Assembly: GCA_040880025.1 (NCBI GenBank)
Contig: JBBDJD010000009.1
Coordinates: 1 to 64,000 of the forward strand
Source: RCIO01 sp040880025
GTDB lineage: Bacteria > Pseudomonadota > Alphaproteobacteria > Rhizobiales > Rhizobiaceae
DNA: 64,000 nt
Direction: 5' to 3'
Below, piece after piece: positions 1-8,929 of this stretch. The notes under the pieces were generated by a model that was not told the DNA's origin, did no database searches, and saw nothing but the letters and a program-made list of their open reading frames with translations. A program made the position numbers and the translations under genes. The stretch's first letter is position 1, and the number at the start of each line of letters is the position of its first letter.

Positions 1-74
1 TGGCTGGGGAACCTGGATTCGAACCAGGACTAACGGAGTCAGAGTCCGTGGGTCTACCGTTAACCTATTCCCCA
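1..74 (-). tRNA. tRNA-Gln (anticodon CTG)
   Basis: Read on the minus strand, the segment folds as a cloverleaf. The acceptor arm is TGGGGAA paired with TTCCCCA, the anticodon stem is ACGGA/TCCGT, and the loop CTCTGAC places CTG at 34-36, which reads the Gln codon CAG. The T-arm contains GGTTCGAATCC. The discriminator G is followed by an encoded CCA (plus-strand TGG at 1-3), so the whole mature tRNA is in the window. Confidence 0.95.
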
Positions 75-104
75 ATCCCGGCGCGGGCGCTGGGCAGTGG
101 CGGC

Positions 105-133
105 GTTCTAGCCTGCATGACAAAATAGTCAAG
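105..133 (-). promoter_or_regulatory. Promoter of tRNA-Gln (CTTGAC-N17-TAGAAC)
   Basis: On the minus strand CTTGAC (128-133) is followed by exactly 17 bases and then TAGAAC (105-110), about 31 bases upstream of the mature tRNA 5' end. CTTGAC-N17 is the usual alphaproteobacterial housekeeping promoter form. The position and spacing fit a stable-RNA promoter, although the -10 box is imperfect. Confidence 0.6.
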
Positions 134-253
134 ACTGCCGCGCGTTCAAGTTCTCCGTCGCACTTGGTGAATCGGACGCCGGCTGCTATCTTGAGGGCAA
201 CGTAACAGCTTGAGGCGCGCGCGGCGGCCCGGCCGATCTGCGCGGCGCCAGAG

Positions 254-1603
254 GTGGATCACTTGGAAGACCCCGATTCCGGCGCGCTGTCGCTGGGTGG
301 GGCGTCACCGGAGCCGCGCGGGGCCGATGGCCTGGCGGGCGAAGCGGACCCGATGCGCATTCCCGTGGGCGTTCAGCCGACGGATGCGCATGGTTCGCAA
401 ACGGGCGACGTGCCCGGACAAAAGCCGAGGCGGGGCCGCCGCCGAAAGAAAAAGCGCAACCGCAAGGTCTTCGCTCGCGACGCCATGGCCGCATCCGCCG
501 CGGTCGTGGAGCCAGCCGTTTCCGCGCCACCGGCGCCTGCGGCTCCTGTCCGCCCGAACGGGGCCGTGCGCGGTGTGCCGCACGGCAAGCGTGGGCCGGT
601 CTATGCGGCGCTTGATCTCGGCACCAACAATTGCCGGCTGCTGGTTGCCATCCCTCAGCGCCCGGGACAGTTCCGTGTCATCGACGCCTTCTCGCGCATT
701 GTGCGCCTCGGCGAGGGGCTCTCCGCCGCCGGCCGGCTTTCCGACCAGGCCATGGACCGCGCCGTCGAGGCGCTCAAGGTATGCGCCGAGAAGCTGGGCA
801 GCAGGGACGTCCGCCGCTCGCGGCTGATCGCGACCGAAGCCTGCCGTTCGGCCGAGAACGGAACGCATTTTTTAGCCCGCGTGAAAGACGAAACGGGACT
901 GGACCTGGAGATCATCGATCGCGAAACGGAGGCGCGGCTCGCCGTTTCCGGCTGCGGCTCGCTGGTCGAGCGCGAGACCGACGCGGTCGTGCTCTTCGAC
1001 ATCGGCGGCGGCTCTTCCGAGATTGCGCTGATCGACGTCTCGGAGCGCCGCTCGCCGCGCCTGGCCAGCCATATCGTGTCCTGGACGTCGTTGCCCGTTG
1101 GCGTTGTCACGCTTGCCGAGCGCTTCGGCGGCAGGGAAGTGACCCCCGAAAGCTTCGCCGCCATGGTCGAGGCGGTCGGCGAGATGCTTCTGGATTTCGC
1201 CGACAGGCACAGGCTGGGCCCGCTGGCGAACGGCCCCCGGTTCCATCTCCTCGGCACATCGGGAACCGTCACCACGCTCGCCGGCGTTCATCTTGAACTG
1301 GAACGCTATGACCGCCGCCGCGTCGACGGGCTTTGGCTCGACAATGGCGACGTGGATTCCATCGTCGCGCGGCTGCTTGAATTGAGCTTCGAGGAGCGCA
1401 CGGCCAATCCCTGTATCGGGGCCGACCGCGCCGATCTGGTCCTCGCCGGTTGCGCCATTCTCGAGGCGATCCGCCGTGTCTGGCCTTCCCAGCGGCTGCG
1501 GGTCGCCGACCGCGGGCTGCGCGAAGGCATGTTGAGCGAGCTGATGGCCGAAGACGGCGCCTGGCGCCGCCGCCGGTTCCGCAATGGCTGGAGCCGCGAC
1601 TGA
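254..1603 (+). CDS. Ppx/GppA family phosphatase
   Basis: Exopolyphosphatase/guanosine pentaphosphatase-family enzyme that removes terminal phosphate from polyphosphate or pppGpp. It has the ASKHA fold: phosphate loop LDLGTNNCR at about residue 120, DIGGGSSE at about 249, and LLGTSGTVTTLAG later. The first 115 residues are low-complexity, with a basic stretch (RRGRRRKKKRNRK), and are not part of the catalytic fold. I start at GTG 254, the farthest upstream plausible codon; its ribosome site is weak, and ATG at 353 or 485 would trim only the disordered leader. The stop overlaps the rlmE start (TGATG), so the two are translationally coupled. Whether polyphosphate or pppGpp is the real substrate cannot be told from sequence. 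Confidence 0.85.
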   Translation: MDHLEDPDSGALSLGGASPEPRGADGLAGEADPMRIPVGVQPTDAHGSQTGDVPGQKPRRGRRRKKKRNRKVFARDAMAASAAVVEPAVSAPPAPAAPVRPNGAVRGVPHGKRGPVYAALDLGTNNCRLLVAIPQRPGQFRVIDAFSRIVRLGEGLSAAGRLSDQAMDRAVEALKVCAEKLGSRDVRRSRLIATEACRSAENGTHFLARVKDETGLDLEIIDRETEARLAVSGCGSLVERETDAVVLFDIGGGSSEIALIDVSERRSPRLASHIVSWTSLPVGVVTLAERFGGREVTPESFAAMVEAVGEMLLDFADRHRLGPLANGPRFHLLGTSGTVTTLAGVHLELERYDRRRVDGLWLDNGDVDSIVARLLELSFEERTANPCIGADRADLVLAGCAILEAIRRVWPSQRLRVADRGLREGMLSELMAEDGAWRRRRFRNGWSRD

Positions 1604-2292
1604 TGGCCAAGTCGGTAAAGAGCGGCGCCCGGGCGCTCAAGACGCGGATCAAGAAGAAGAGCGGACTGAAGAGCTCGTCGCGCCGCTGGCTCGAAAGGCA
1701 TATCAACGACCCCTATGTGCATCGCGCCAAGGACGAGGGCTATCGCTCCCGCGCCGCATACAAGCTGATCGAGATCGACGACCGCTACCGCATCATCAAG
1801 CCGGGCCTGCGTGTGATCGACCTGGGAGCGGCTCCCGGCGGCTGGACGCAGGTCGCCGTGGAGCGGACTGGCTCGCGGGAGGGTGATATCCGCGTGGTGA
1901 CCATCGACTATCTGGACATGGACCCGGTCCCCGGCGCCACCGTGCTCAAGCTGGATTTTCTCGACGACGACGCGCCGGCGAAGCTGCTGGACGCGCTGGG
2001 CGGCGAACCTGACATAGTGCTGTCCGACATGGCCGCTCCAACCACCGGCCACCGCCGCACCGACCACATCCGCACGATGCATCTCTGCGAGGTCGCCACC
2101 GACTTCGCTCTCACCGTGCTGAGGCCGGGCGGGCATTTCTTGTCCAAGACCTTTCAGGGCGGAACCGAAACCGCGCTGCTGGACAGTCTGAAGCGCGGCT
2201 TCCGTTCGGTGCATCACGTCAAGCCGCCGGCCTCGCGTGATGAGTCGGTCGAGCTTTATCTTCTGGCCAAGGACTTCAAGGGCCGTAGCTGA
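1603..2292 (+). CDS. rlmE: 23S rRNA 2'-O-ribose U2552 methyltransferase
   Basis: RlmE (FtsJ/RrmJ) methylates the ribose of U2552 in the 23S rRNA A-loop during late 50S assembly. The 229-residue product has a basic N-terminus (KSGARALKTRIKKKSG), the SAM-binding motif VIDLGAAPGGWTQVA, LSDMAAPTTG with the catalytic Asp, KTFQGG with the catalytic Lys, and a C-terminal YLLAKDFKG. ATG 1603 overlaps the stop of the phosphatase gene by one base, and the protein begins directly with the basic region as in other family members. A longer in-frame extension to 1450 exists but lies inside the upstream gene. Confidence 0.93.
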   Translation: MAKSVKSGARALKTRIKKKSGLKSSSRRWLERHINDPYVHRAKDEGYRSRAAYKLIEIDDRYRIIKPGLRVIDLGAAPGGWTQVAVERTGSREGDIRVVTIDYLDMDPVPGATVLKLDFLDDDAPAKLLDALGGEPDIVLSDMAAPTTGHRRTDHIRTMHLCEVATDFALTVLRPGGHFLSKTFQGGTETALLDSLKRGFRSVHHVKPPASRDESVELYLLAKDFKGRS

Positions 2293-2307
2293 CCGGGGCG
2301 TGCCTGG

Positions 2308-3723
2308 TCACCCGTGCAGCCCCGGTTGGGCGTCGGCGCGTCTGTGGCCCTTCTGGTGGCCCGATATCGAGCTTCCCGTATCGCCGGGCAGGCGGATAAA
2401 AAACAGCGCCGAAAGCACCGAGGCGACCGCGGCGGCCGAAAACGCGATGACGAAAGCCGTCCTGTCGAGTTCCGCGCCCGTAAAAAGTGTCGTCACCTCG
2501 AGCAGGCCGCCGGCCAGTGCAACGCCCAGCGCGACGCTGATCTGCTGCCCGACGGAAGCGATCGCGGTCGCCTGCGCGGCGTCGCGGTCGGAAAGTTCGG
2601 CGAACACAAGCGCATTCGTGCTGGTGAAGAAAAGCGAGCGCATCAGGCCGGCCGCAAACAGGATGGTGATGATCAGCGCATAGGGGGTTTCGGTCGTGAA
2701 CAGGGCGTTTGCCCCGATCAGCAGACCGCCCATGACCGCCGTCGCTACCGTGATTGTCCGGAAGCCGGAATGGCGAAGCGTTCCGGCCGCAACGAATTTC
2801 ACGGTCAGCGCGCCCAGTGCGGATACGAATGTCAGCAGCCCGGATTCGAACGGCGACAGGCCGAACACAAGCTGGAACATCAGCGGCAGCAGGAATGGCG
2901 TGGCGCCGGTGCCGACCCTGAAGAAGAACTGACCATAGATGGCTGCCGAGAAGGAGCGGTTGGAAAACAGTCTCAGATCAAGCAGCGGATGCGCGACCCG
3001 GCGCGCGTGGAACGGGTAGGCGACCGCCGCAACCGTTCCGATGACCACCGCCGCGATGCCGAATGCCGGTGGAAGGGCTGGCAGGCTGATCACCGAAAGG
3101 CCGAACACGATGCCGGACGCGGCGATTGCCGCCAGCATGAAACCGCGCCAGTCGATCGGGCTGGACTTCACGCCGTCGATCTTGGGCAGCACCCGGCCGG
3201 CGACCAGTATGCCGGCAATGCCGATCGGCACGTTGATCAGGAAGATCCAGTGCCACGACACGAACGTGGTCAGGAAGCCGCCGACCGGAGGGCCGACCAT
3301 CGGCCCGACAAGCGCCGGCACCGTCAGCCACGCCATGGCCGCGACGAGGTCGCTGCGCGGTGTGGCCCGCACCAGCACCAGCCGCGCCAGCGGCGTCATC
3401 ATCGCGCCGCCCATGCCCTGGATGAAACGCGAGACCACGAACGCGCCGAGCGAATTGGACACCGCGCACAGGATCGATCCGATCACGAAAACGGCGATTG
3501 CCGCGCGGAACACCTTGCGCGCGCCGAACCGGTCGGCGGACCAACCGCTGATGGGAATGAAGATGGCGAGCGACACCAGATAGGAGGTCAGCGCCAGTTT
3601 CAGCGACACCGGCTCGGTGCCGATGTCGGCCGCGATCGCCGGCAGCGATGTCGCAATCACCGTTGAGTCCATGTGTTCCATGAACAATGCGACGGCCAGC
3701 ACGATCGGGAGGGTGCGGTTCAA
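2308..3723 (-). CDS. MFS multidrug efflux transporter (DHA2-like)
   Basis: Inner-membrane proton-driven exporter of the major facilitator superfamily. TM1 carries MDSTVIATSLPAIA, the signature of DHA2-type drug:H+ antiporters (EmrB/QacA relatives). ADRFGARKVF is the loop 2-3 motif A, and GPMVGPPVGG is the antiporter motif C. At 471 residues it is a typical length, with hydrophobic segments throughout. The start used is TTG 3723, which keeps all of TM1; the next Met candidates lie inside TM1, so a non-ATG start is likely. It converges with rlmE with 15 bases between them. No regulator sits beside it, and the drug specificity is unknown. Confidence 0.85.
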   Translation of the reverse strand: MNRTLPIVLAVALFMEHMDSTVIATSLPAIAADIGTEPVSLKLALTSYLVSLAIFIPISGWSADRFGARKVFRAAIAVFVIGSILCAVSNSLGAFVVSRFIQGMGGAMMTPLARLVLVRATPRSDLVAAMAWLTVPALVGPMVGPPVGGFLTTFVSWHWIFLINVPIGIAGILVAGRVLPKIDGVKSSPIDWRGFMLAAIAASGIVFGLSVISLPALPPAFGIAAVVIGTVAAVAYPFHARRVAHPLLDLRLFSNRSFSAAIYGQFFFRVGTGATPFLLPLMFQLVFGLSPFESGLLTFVSALGALTVKFVAAGTLRHSGFRTITVATAVMGGLLIGANALFTTETPYALIITILFAAGLMRSLFFTSTNALVFAELSDRDAAQATAIASVGQQISVALGVALAGGLLEVTTLFTGAELDRTAFVIAFSAAAVASVLSALFFIRLPGDTGSSISGHQKGHRRADAQPGLHG

Positions 3724-3839
3724 AACGGTATCCGGGCAGGGCGATGGTTCATCGGCGGAGTGGGCAGGGAGCGGTTAGCATTTCGTGGCGAACCTGTCTC
3801 GCCCGGCTGGAGAGAATTCCGCCCGATGGACGCGAACCG

Positions 3840-4910
3840 TCAGGTCTCGCGTTCGGCCATCAGTTTCTCGGCATATTGGCGGGTCTCCTCGATACGGGTC
3901 GGCGTCGCCGGATGCGAGGAAAGGAAATCGGCTTCCGACGTGTCGTGCAGCCGGTCGCGCAGCAATTCCAGGAACCGCACGATAGCCATCGGGTCGCGCC
4001 CGGCATCCAGCATCAGCCTGACACTGTACCTGTCGGCCTCCGCTTCAGCGGCGCGCGAATACGAAAGCGAGGCAAGCGCCGCGCCCTGGATGAGGATGTC
4101 TTCCGTTCCCGCCCCGATGTCGCCGCCGATCAGGAAGATCAGCCCGGTCACGCCGGCCGCGCGGTAGAGCTGCCTCAGGCTGTGCTGAAGCTCCACATGG
4201 CCGATCTCGTGCGCCAGCACGCCGAGAATGGCTTCCTCGTCATCGGCCAGTTCCACCAGCTCGTCGGTGAGCACGAGCGTTCCGTCGGGCAGCGCAAAGG
4301 CATTGGGGCCGATCGGTCCGCCCTTACGGAAGTTGAGCGTGAAGGCGTCCGCGCCCTGCGCGGCAAAGCCTGCAAGCCGCTGAAAGCCGGCCGCGATATC
4401 GCGCTGTGTTTCCGCATCCAGTTGCGATGGACCGAACACCGTCTGGTCGAGCGACGCCATGACCGACCGGCTGAGCAGTTCCGGCACGACCGGCGGTGTT
4501 ACCGCGATCGCCACCTCGACCAGGGCCGGCACCGCGTAGCGATAGATTCCCACGCCAAGCAGGACGACCAGAACGACGAAGATGGCGAGGCGCGGATGAA
4601 AGCGCTCAAGCGAATGGATGAGCCCCGAATGGCGCCTGCCGGATGACGTCAGCAGCCGGTCGACCGCGTCGTTGTCGTCGGTCTCGAACGAGCTGCCGTC
4701 TGGAAAGCTGACGCGGCGGGGAATCGATCCGACGCGCGCCGAGACCGAGACCGCGGCGTGGTCGCCCGACGTCAGCCCGATGCCGGCCTCGTCCGTGATT
4801 TCCCATCGCCCGTCGGCTCCGGGTGAGAGCCGCGCCCGGACCGCGCGGCTTGTGCCCGCGGCATACCAGGCTCCTCCGATCGGCTGGATGGATTTCGTAT
4901 CAGAAGCCAA
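3840..4910 (-). CDS. M48 family metallopeptidase
   Basis: Membrane-anchored zinc peptidase related to HtpX/Ste24. It has an N-terminal soluble domain of about 110 residues, a TM segment (FVVLVVLLGVGIYRYAVPAL), then a catalytic domain with HEIGHVELQH (HEXXH zinc site) and a third ligand in AEAEADRYSVRLM. The start is TTG 4910; no in-frame ATG exists upstream of the conserved part, and GAGGG lies about 10 bases before it. The start is inside the end of the DUF898 gene (11-base overlap), so the two proteins are probably made together. Its substrate is not known. Confidence 0.85.
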   Translation of the reverse strand: MASDTKSIQPIGGAWYAAGTSRAVRARLSPGADGRWEITDEAGIGLTSGDHAAVSVSARVGSIPRRVSFPDGSSFETDDNDAVDRLLTSSGRRHSGLIHSLERFHPRLAIFVVLVVLLGVGIYRYAVPALVEVAIAVTPPVVPELLSRSVMASLDQTVFGPSQLDAETQRDIAAGFQRLAGFAAQGADAFTLNFRKGGPIGPNAFALPDGTLVLTDELVELADDEEAILGVLAHEIGHVELQHSLRQLYRAAGVTGLIFLIGGDIGAGTEDILIQGAALASLSYSRAAEAEADRYSVRLMLDAGRDPMAIVRFLELLRDRLHDTSEADFLSSHPATPTRIEETRQYAEKLMAERET

Positions 4911-6003
4911 AATCGAGACCCTCGACGTCCATGAACTCGGCGCCGACCACGCCTTCGGGCTGCTTCACCGTGGACAAATACTCGTCAAGCGACCCGGCCG
5001 AATAGAGCGCCGTGACGGTTGCCAGATAGTTCGCCATGCGCACCGCCGCCCATGGGCGCGCCATGCCGAGCGTGAACAGGGTCGCGAAGAAATTGGAGAT
5101 CGCGATCCAGGCATAGCGCCAGCGGCCGATATTGGAGGCCAACAGATGGCGTCCGTCGATCACCGTCTCGTTCAGCGCCACATTGCGCGTGCCCGCCCGG
5201 TAGAGCAGGCCGACCAGCACGTAGAGCAGGAAGAACGGAATGAAGGCTGCGTAAACCGCGGCCAGAATCCCGACCAACGCGAAGTCGGAGGAGAAGTCTT
5301 CGAAGTCGAAGCCGATTCCGCTGGCAAATGAAAACATGCTCACGCCGAGTACGATGATCACGACGAGACCGATGATGAATGTGATCAGCGGCATCACGAA
5401 CTGGCCGTAGAGCTTCTCCAGCCGCGGGTCGCAGTCGATGGGCCGGTCGCCATAGCGCAGATTGTCCAGCGTGTAGCGCCACATCCACTGCGACGCGATC
5501 GGGGCGAGCACGCCAAGCGATCCCCAGGTGAGCAGGCCGCCCAGCACATAGGCGAGGAACGCGCCGCCATACCCGCCGGTGAAGTCGAAGCGCACATTGC
5601 GGAAGCTGGTCACGCGGGCCGAAAAGCGCAGGCCCCGCATCACGAACCAGGGGATCGCGAACAGGAAGACGACGCCCAGCACGCCGCCGATGATAGGCAC
5701 GAAATTCGCCGCGAGATTGTAGGCGATCAGAAGCGCGACAACGATGATGCGGCCGATGAGTATCTGAACCGGCCGCGCGTGATAGTCGAAGCTGCCGCCC
5801 GCCAGCCTGGTGTTGCCGTAGAAATAGCGGTTGCGGCGCACCTTCGCCCAGGCCGAGTAGATGCCCAGCGTCAGGATGGTCAAAAGGATGTTGACGATCC
5901 ATATGCCTAAATATTCGCGCCACGTTCCGGTGAAGGTGAACTGTTCGCGTCGCAGGGCAGGCTGTGGCGCGGCGTCCGCGACCGGTCCGTCTTGTGAACT
6001 CAT
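4900..6003 (-). CDS. DUF898 (YjgN-like) membrane protein
   Basis: Multi-pass inner-membrane protein of 367 residues. After a short polar N-terminus it begins FTFTGTWREYLGIW, then LTLGIYSAWAKVRRNRYFYG. A related GSLGVLAPIASQWMWRYTLDN and LFTLGMARPWAAVRMANYL recur downstream, the repeat pattern of the DUF898 family. ATG 6003 was chosen because the sequence upstream of it, although open, is not membrane-like and belongs to the guaB promoter region. It is the first gene of a two-gene unit with the M48 peptidase. Function is unknown; the pairing suggests envelope protein handling. Confidence 0.8.
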   Translation of the reverse strand: MSSQDGPVADAAPQPALRREQFTFTGTWREYLGIWIVNILLTILTLGIYSAWAKVRRNRYFYGNTRLAGGSFDYHARPVQILIGRIIVVALLIAYNLAANFVPIIGGVLGVVFLFAIPWFVMRGLRFSARVTSFRNVRFDFTGGYGGAFLAYVLGGLLTWGSLGVLAPIASQWMWRYTLDNLRYGDRPIDCDPRLEKLYGQFVMPLITFIIGLVVIIVLGVSMFSFASGIGFDFEDFSSDFALVGILAAVYAAFIPFFLLYVLVGLLYRAGTRNVALNETVIDGRHLLASNIGRWRYAWIAISNFFATLFTLGMARPWAAVRMANYLATVTALYSAGSLDEYLSTVKQPEGVVGAEFMDVEGLDFGF

Positions 6004-6244
6004 GCGTGTGTCCGCCTCTCCCTCAATTGCGCCATCATGCCCGAAAACGGTCGGCTGCGCAGCGCTCACGGCGGCATTTTCCTTGCCCTGTGAACTGTGT
6101 TCGGCCGCGCCGCTGCATGGCTTTCCTTCCCGCAATATCCATGGTACCAGCCAGCGCCAATCCACGAAGGGGAGCCGACGAGTCGGCGCGGCCAGCAAGG
6201 GCCGGCGCGGCATGCGCGCACCTTATGGAAAACAGGGATTGGAC

Positions 6245-7741
6245 ATGGCCAAGATCATCGAGACGGTAACCGGGTCGCACGCGCTGACCTTCGACGACGT
6301 GCTGTTGCAGCCGGGACATTCCCTGGTCATGCCGGGCGAGACCAGCGTCGCCACGCGCATCGCTCCCGATTTCGAACTCAACATCCCGATCCTGTCGTCG
6401 GCCATGGACACGGTCACCGAATCGCGGCTGGCCATCGCCATGGCCCAGGCCGGCGGCATCGGGGTCATCCACCGCAACCTGTCGCCCGAACAGCAGGCCG
6501 AGGAAGTCCGCCAGGTCAAGAAATTCGAAAGCGGCATGGTCGTGAACCCGGTGACGATCGGCCCGGACGCCACGCTGGCCGACGCGCAGGCGCTGATGCG
6601 CGCGCACGGCATCTCCGGCATTCCGGTGGTCGAGAATGCGGGGCAGGGCGGCTTCCGCAGCGGCCGGCTTGTCGGCATTCTCACCAATCGCGACGTGCGT
6701 TTCGCCTCCGATCCAGCCCAGTCGGTGCGCGAACTGATGACCCACCAGGATCTGATCACCGTTTCTGAAAACGTGCATCAGGATGAGGCCAAGCGGCTTC
6801 TCCACCAGCACCGGATCGAGAAGCTTCTGGTCGTCGATCCCGACGGCAATTGCGTCGGCCTGATCACCGTCAAGGACATCGAGAAGTCACAGCTCAATCC
6901 GCATGCCTCCAAGGACTCACAGGGGCGGCTTCGCGTCGCGGCGGCCACGACCGTTGGCGAAGACGGCATCGAACGATCCGAAAGGCTGATCGACGCCGGC
7001 GTTGACCTGCTGGTGGTCGACACCGCGCACGGCCATTCGCAACGTGTGCTGGATGCGGTCGCCCGGGCAAAGAAGCTGTCAAACGCCGTGCGCATCGTCG
7101 CCGGCAATGTCGCGACCGCCGACGGCACGCGCGCCCTGATCGATGCCGGCGCCGACGCAATCAAGATCGGCATTGGGCCGGGCTCCATTTGCACCACGCG
7201 TGTGGTGGCGGGTGTCGGCGTGCCGCAGCTGTCGGCCATCATGGCCTCGGCCGAGGAGGCCGACCGCAGCGGCGTCACCGTCATTGCCGATGGCGGCATC
7301 AAGTTCTCGGGCGATCTCGCCAAGGCGCTGGCGGCCGGCGCCAGGGCCGCCATGGTCGGCTCGCTTCTGGCCGGCACCGACGAGAGCCCCGGCGAGGTCT
7401 ATCTGCATCAGGGCCGCTCGTACAAAGCCTATCGCGGCATGGGGTCGGTCGGCGCGATGGCGCGCGGTTCGGCCGACCGCTATTTCCAGGCCGAGGTGCG
7501 CGATACGCTGAAGCTGGTGCCCGAAGGCATCGAAGGTCAGGTGCCCTACAAGGGGCCGGTCTCCGGCGTGCTGCATCAACTCGTGGGCGGGCTCAAGGCG
7601 GCGATGGGCTATGTCGGCGCTGCCGATCTCGAGGAATTGCGCGACAAGGCGACCTTCGTGCGCGTCTCCGCCGCCGGCCTGCGCGAGAGCCATCCGCACG
7701 ACGTGACCATCACCCGCGAGAGCCCGAATTATTCGGGCTAG
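6245..7741 (+). CDS. guaB: Inosine-5'-monophosphate dehydrogenase
   Basis: Oxidises IMP to XMP with NAD+, the committed step of GTP synthesis. The 498-residue protein has the N-terminal barrel start (ALTFDDVLLQPGHS), a CBS-domain pair at about 95-220, the catalytic loop GIGPGSICTTR with the nucleophile Cys at about 316, and the flap GSVGAMARGSADRY. ATG 6245 gives the usual N-terminus. The 241 bases between it and the divergent DUF898 gene must hold both promoters, but no convincing box was seen. A perfect 8-bp stem with a 3-base loop spans the last codons and stop (7721-7739), without a T-run, so it may stabilise the transcript rather than terminate it. guaA lies 11 kb downstream on the same strand. 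Confidence 0.96.
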   Translation: MAKIIETVTGSHALTFDDVLLQPGHSLVMPGETSVATRIAPDFELNIPILSSAMDTVTESRLAIAMAQAGGIGVIHRNLSPEQQAEEVRQVKKFESGMVVNPVTIGPDATLADAQALMRAHGISGIPVVENAGQGGFRSGRLVGILTNRDVRFASDPAQSVRELMTHQDLITVSENVHQDEAKRLLHQHRIEKLLVVDPDGNCVGLITVKDIEKSQLNPHASKDSQGRLRVAAATTVGEDGIERSERLIDAGVDLLVVDTAHGHSQRVLDAVARAKKLSNAVRIVAGNVATADGTRALIDAGADAIKIGIGPGSICTTRVVAGVGVPQLSAIMASAEEADRSGVTVIADGGIKFSGDLAKALAAGARAAMVGSLLAGTDESPGEVYLHQGRSYKAYRGMGSVGAMARGSADRYFQAEVRDTLKLVPEGIEGQVPYKGPVSGVLHQLVGGLKAAMGYVGAADLEELRDKATFVRVSAAGLRESHPHDVTITRESPNYSG

Positions 7742-7778
7742 GAAGCCTCCGGCCCGCCGACGCCAAATCAGCCAAAGC

Positions 7779-7808
7779 TTGACTCCGACGCATTTGCGCG
7801 GCTGTGAT
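7779..7808 (+). promoter_or_regulatory. Possible promoter (TTGACT-N18-TGTGAT)
   Basis: TTGACT at 7779-7784 and TGTGAT at 7803-7808 are separated by 18 bases, just after guaB and 67 bases before the next start codon. The -35 box is good and the -10 box weak. It would serve the small secreted protein at 7876. Confidence 0.3.
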
Positions 7809-7875
7809 AGCCGTTTGGCGCGGGATTTTGCGGATTTGCGGCAAGTCCGGCGCGTTCGTTGTGTCGAGTCGAACC

Positions 7876-8400
7876 ATGTATTCGCGCGTTGCGTTCGCTC
7901 TTGTTGGCCTCATTGCGATCCTGGCTGGGCCAGCGGCCGCCGGGGAGCGTCTGACGTCGATCGACCTGGCCGGACACGCCACGTCGCTGTGGCATTTCTC
8001 CGCGCGGCCCGATGGCGACTGGCCGCCATACTATGCGGCGGCAATGCTGAATTACCGCCACTTCGCCGGCAGTCTGAACGGCGAGCGGTCGGGCGGCGCC
8101 TATCCGATGCTGCCGGGCTCGAACAACCTGAACGGTCTTGCGTGGGTGTGGGTTGCCCCTGACGGCTCGCACGTCCAGCGTGTGAACCGCGGTCTGTTTC
8201 GCCTGTTCGAGCGCGAACGGTCGTCGACCTTCTACCGCGTGATCGATTGCCGCCCGGCGGAGTGGCCGGGTTTCCAGTGTACGGACGGCCGCAGACGCGA
8301 AATGTCGGCCCCGTCACACGCACTTTTGATATTTGACCACAAACAGTTCGAACGGGTTTTCCTGCCCCGGGTTCCTGCTGCGAGATTGGCGTCGGACTAG
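7876..8400 (+). CDS. Hypothetical secreted protein
   Basis: I do not recognise a family. The 174-residue product starts with a clear signal peptide (MYSRVAFALVGLIAILAGPAAAGE, cleavage after AAA), so it is periplasmic or exported. The mature part is rich in Trp, Tyr and Arg, contains a GGAYPMLPGSNNLNGLAWVW stretch, and has two Cys (VIDCRPAEW and FQCTDGRR) that could form a disulfide. ATG 7876 was chosen because it places the signal peptide at the N-terminus; an upstream GTG at 7804 would add 24 unlikely residues. It stands between guaB and the MAPEG gene with its own possible promoter. Confidence 0.6.
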   Translation: MYSRVAFALVGLIAILAGPAAAGERLTSIDLAGHATSLWHFSARPDGDWPPYYAAAMLNYRHFAGSLNGERSGGAYPMLPGSNNLNGLAWVWVAPDGSHVQRVNRGLFRLFERERSSTFYRVIDCRPAEWPGFQCTDGRRREMSAPSHALLIFDHKQFERVFLPRVPAARLASD

Positions 8401-8495
8401 CGTTCGCCTGCGCGGCGCGCAAAGCCTTGACTTGCCTTTCGCGCGTGGATCGGGCTCTAGCTCCCGACGATTGAACCGACAGATTCGGGGACTGC

Positions 8496-8915
8496 ATGTC
8501 CGAGACCGCCATTTTCTGGCCTATGCTTGTGCAGGTCGCGCTGGTCTACGCCGTCTACGCGTTGATTTCCCGCCGCCGCGTCGCGGCGATCAAGGCTGGC
8601 AGCGCGCGCTCATCGCAGTTCCGCGAAAACCAGGACGAACCGCCTGAAAGCCTGTTTGTCCGCAACAACCTGACCAATCAGTTCGAGCTGCCGGTCCTGT
8701 TTTATGCCGCATGCCTGTCGCTCTTCGCCACCGGTGGGGCATCGGCCGTCCCGGTCGTGCTGGCGTGGCTCTTCGCGCTGTCGCGCGTCGCGCATGCCTT
8801 TGTGCACGTCACCACGAATCGCCTCCGTTACCGCCGCCCAATCTTCGCGCTCGGCTATGTCATCCTCGGCGCCATGTGGGTGTGGTTCGCCATGCACCTC
8901 GTCGGCATCGTCTGA
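8496..8915 (+). CDS. MAPEG family membrane protein
   Basis: Small membrane protein (139 residues, four predicted helices) of the MAPEG family, the bacterial relatives of microsomal glutathione transferases. Helix 1 is FWPMLVQVALVYAVYALI. The conserved loop ESLFVRNNLTNQFELPVLFYAAC carries the N-x-x-N-x-F-E-x-P pattern of the family, followed by SRVAHAFVH and a final GAMWVWFAMHLVGIV. Enzymatic activity is unproven for most bacterial members. It converges with the sugar dehydrogenase gene, with 14 bases between stops. Confidence 0.82.
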   Translation: MSETAIFWPMLVQVALVYAVYALISRRRVAAIKAGSARSSQFRENQDEPPESLFVRNNLTNQFELPVLFYAACLSLFATGGASAVPVVLAWLFALSRVAHAFVHVTTNRLRYRRPIFALGYVILGAMWVWFAMHLVGIV

Positions 8916-8929
8916 TCGGATGGCGCGGC

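Noticed and set aside
2314..3666. Long open frame opposite the MFS gene
   Set aside because: Composition is the Arg/Gln/His-rich type expected from the antisense of a high-GC membrane protein; no family signature.
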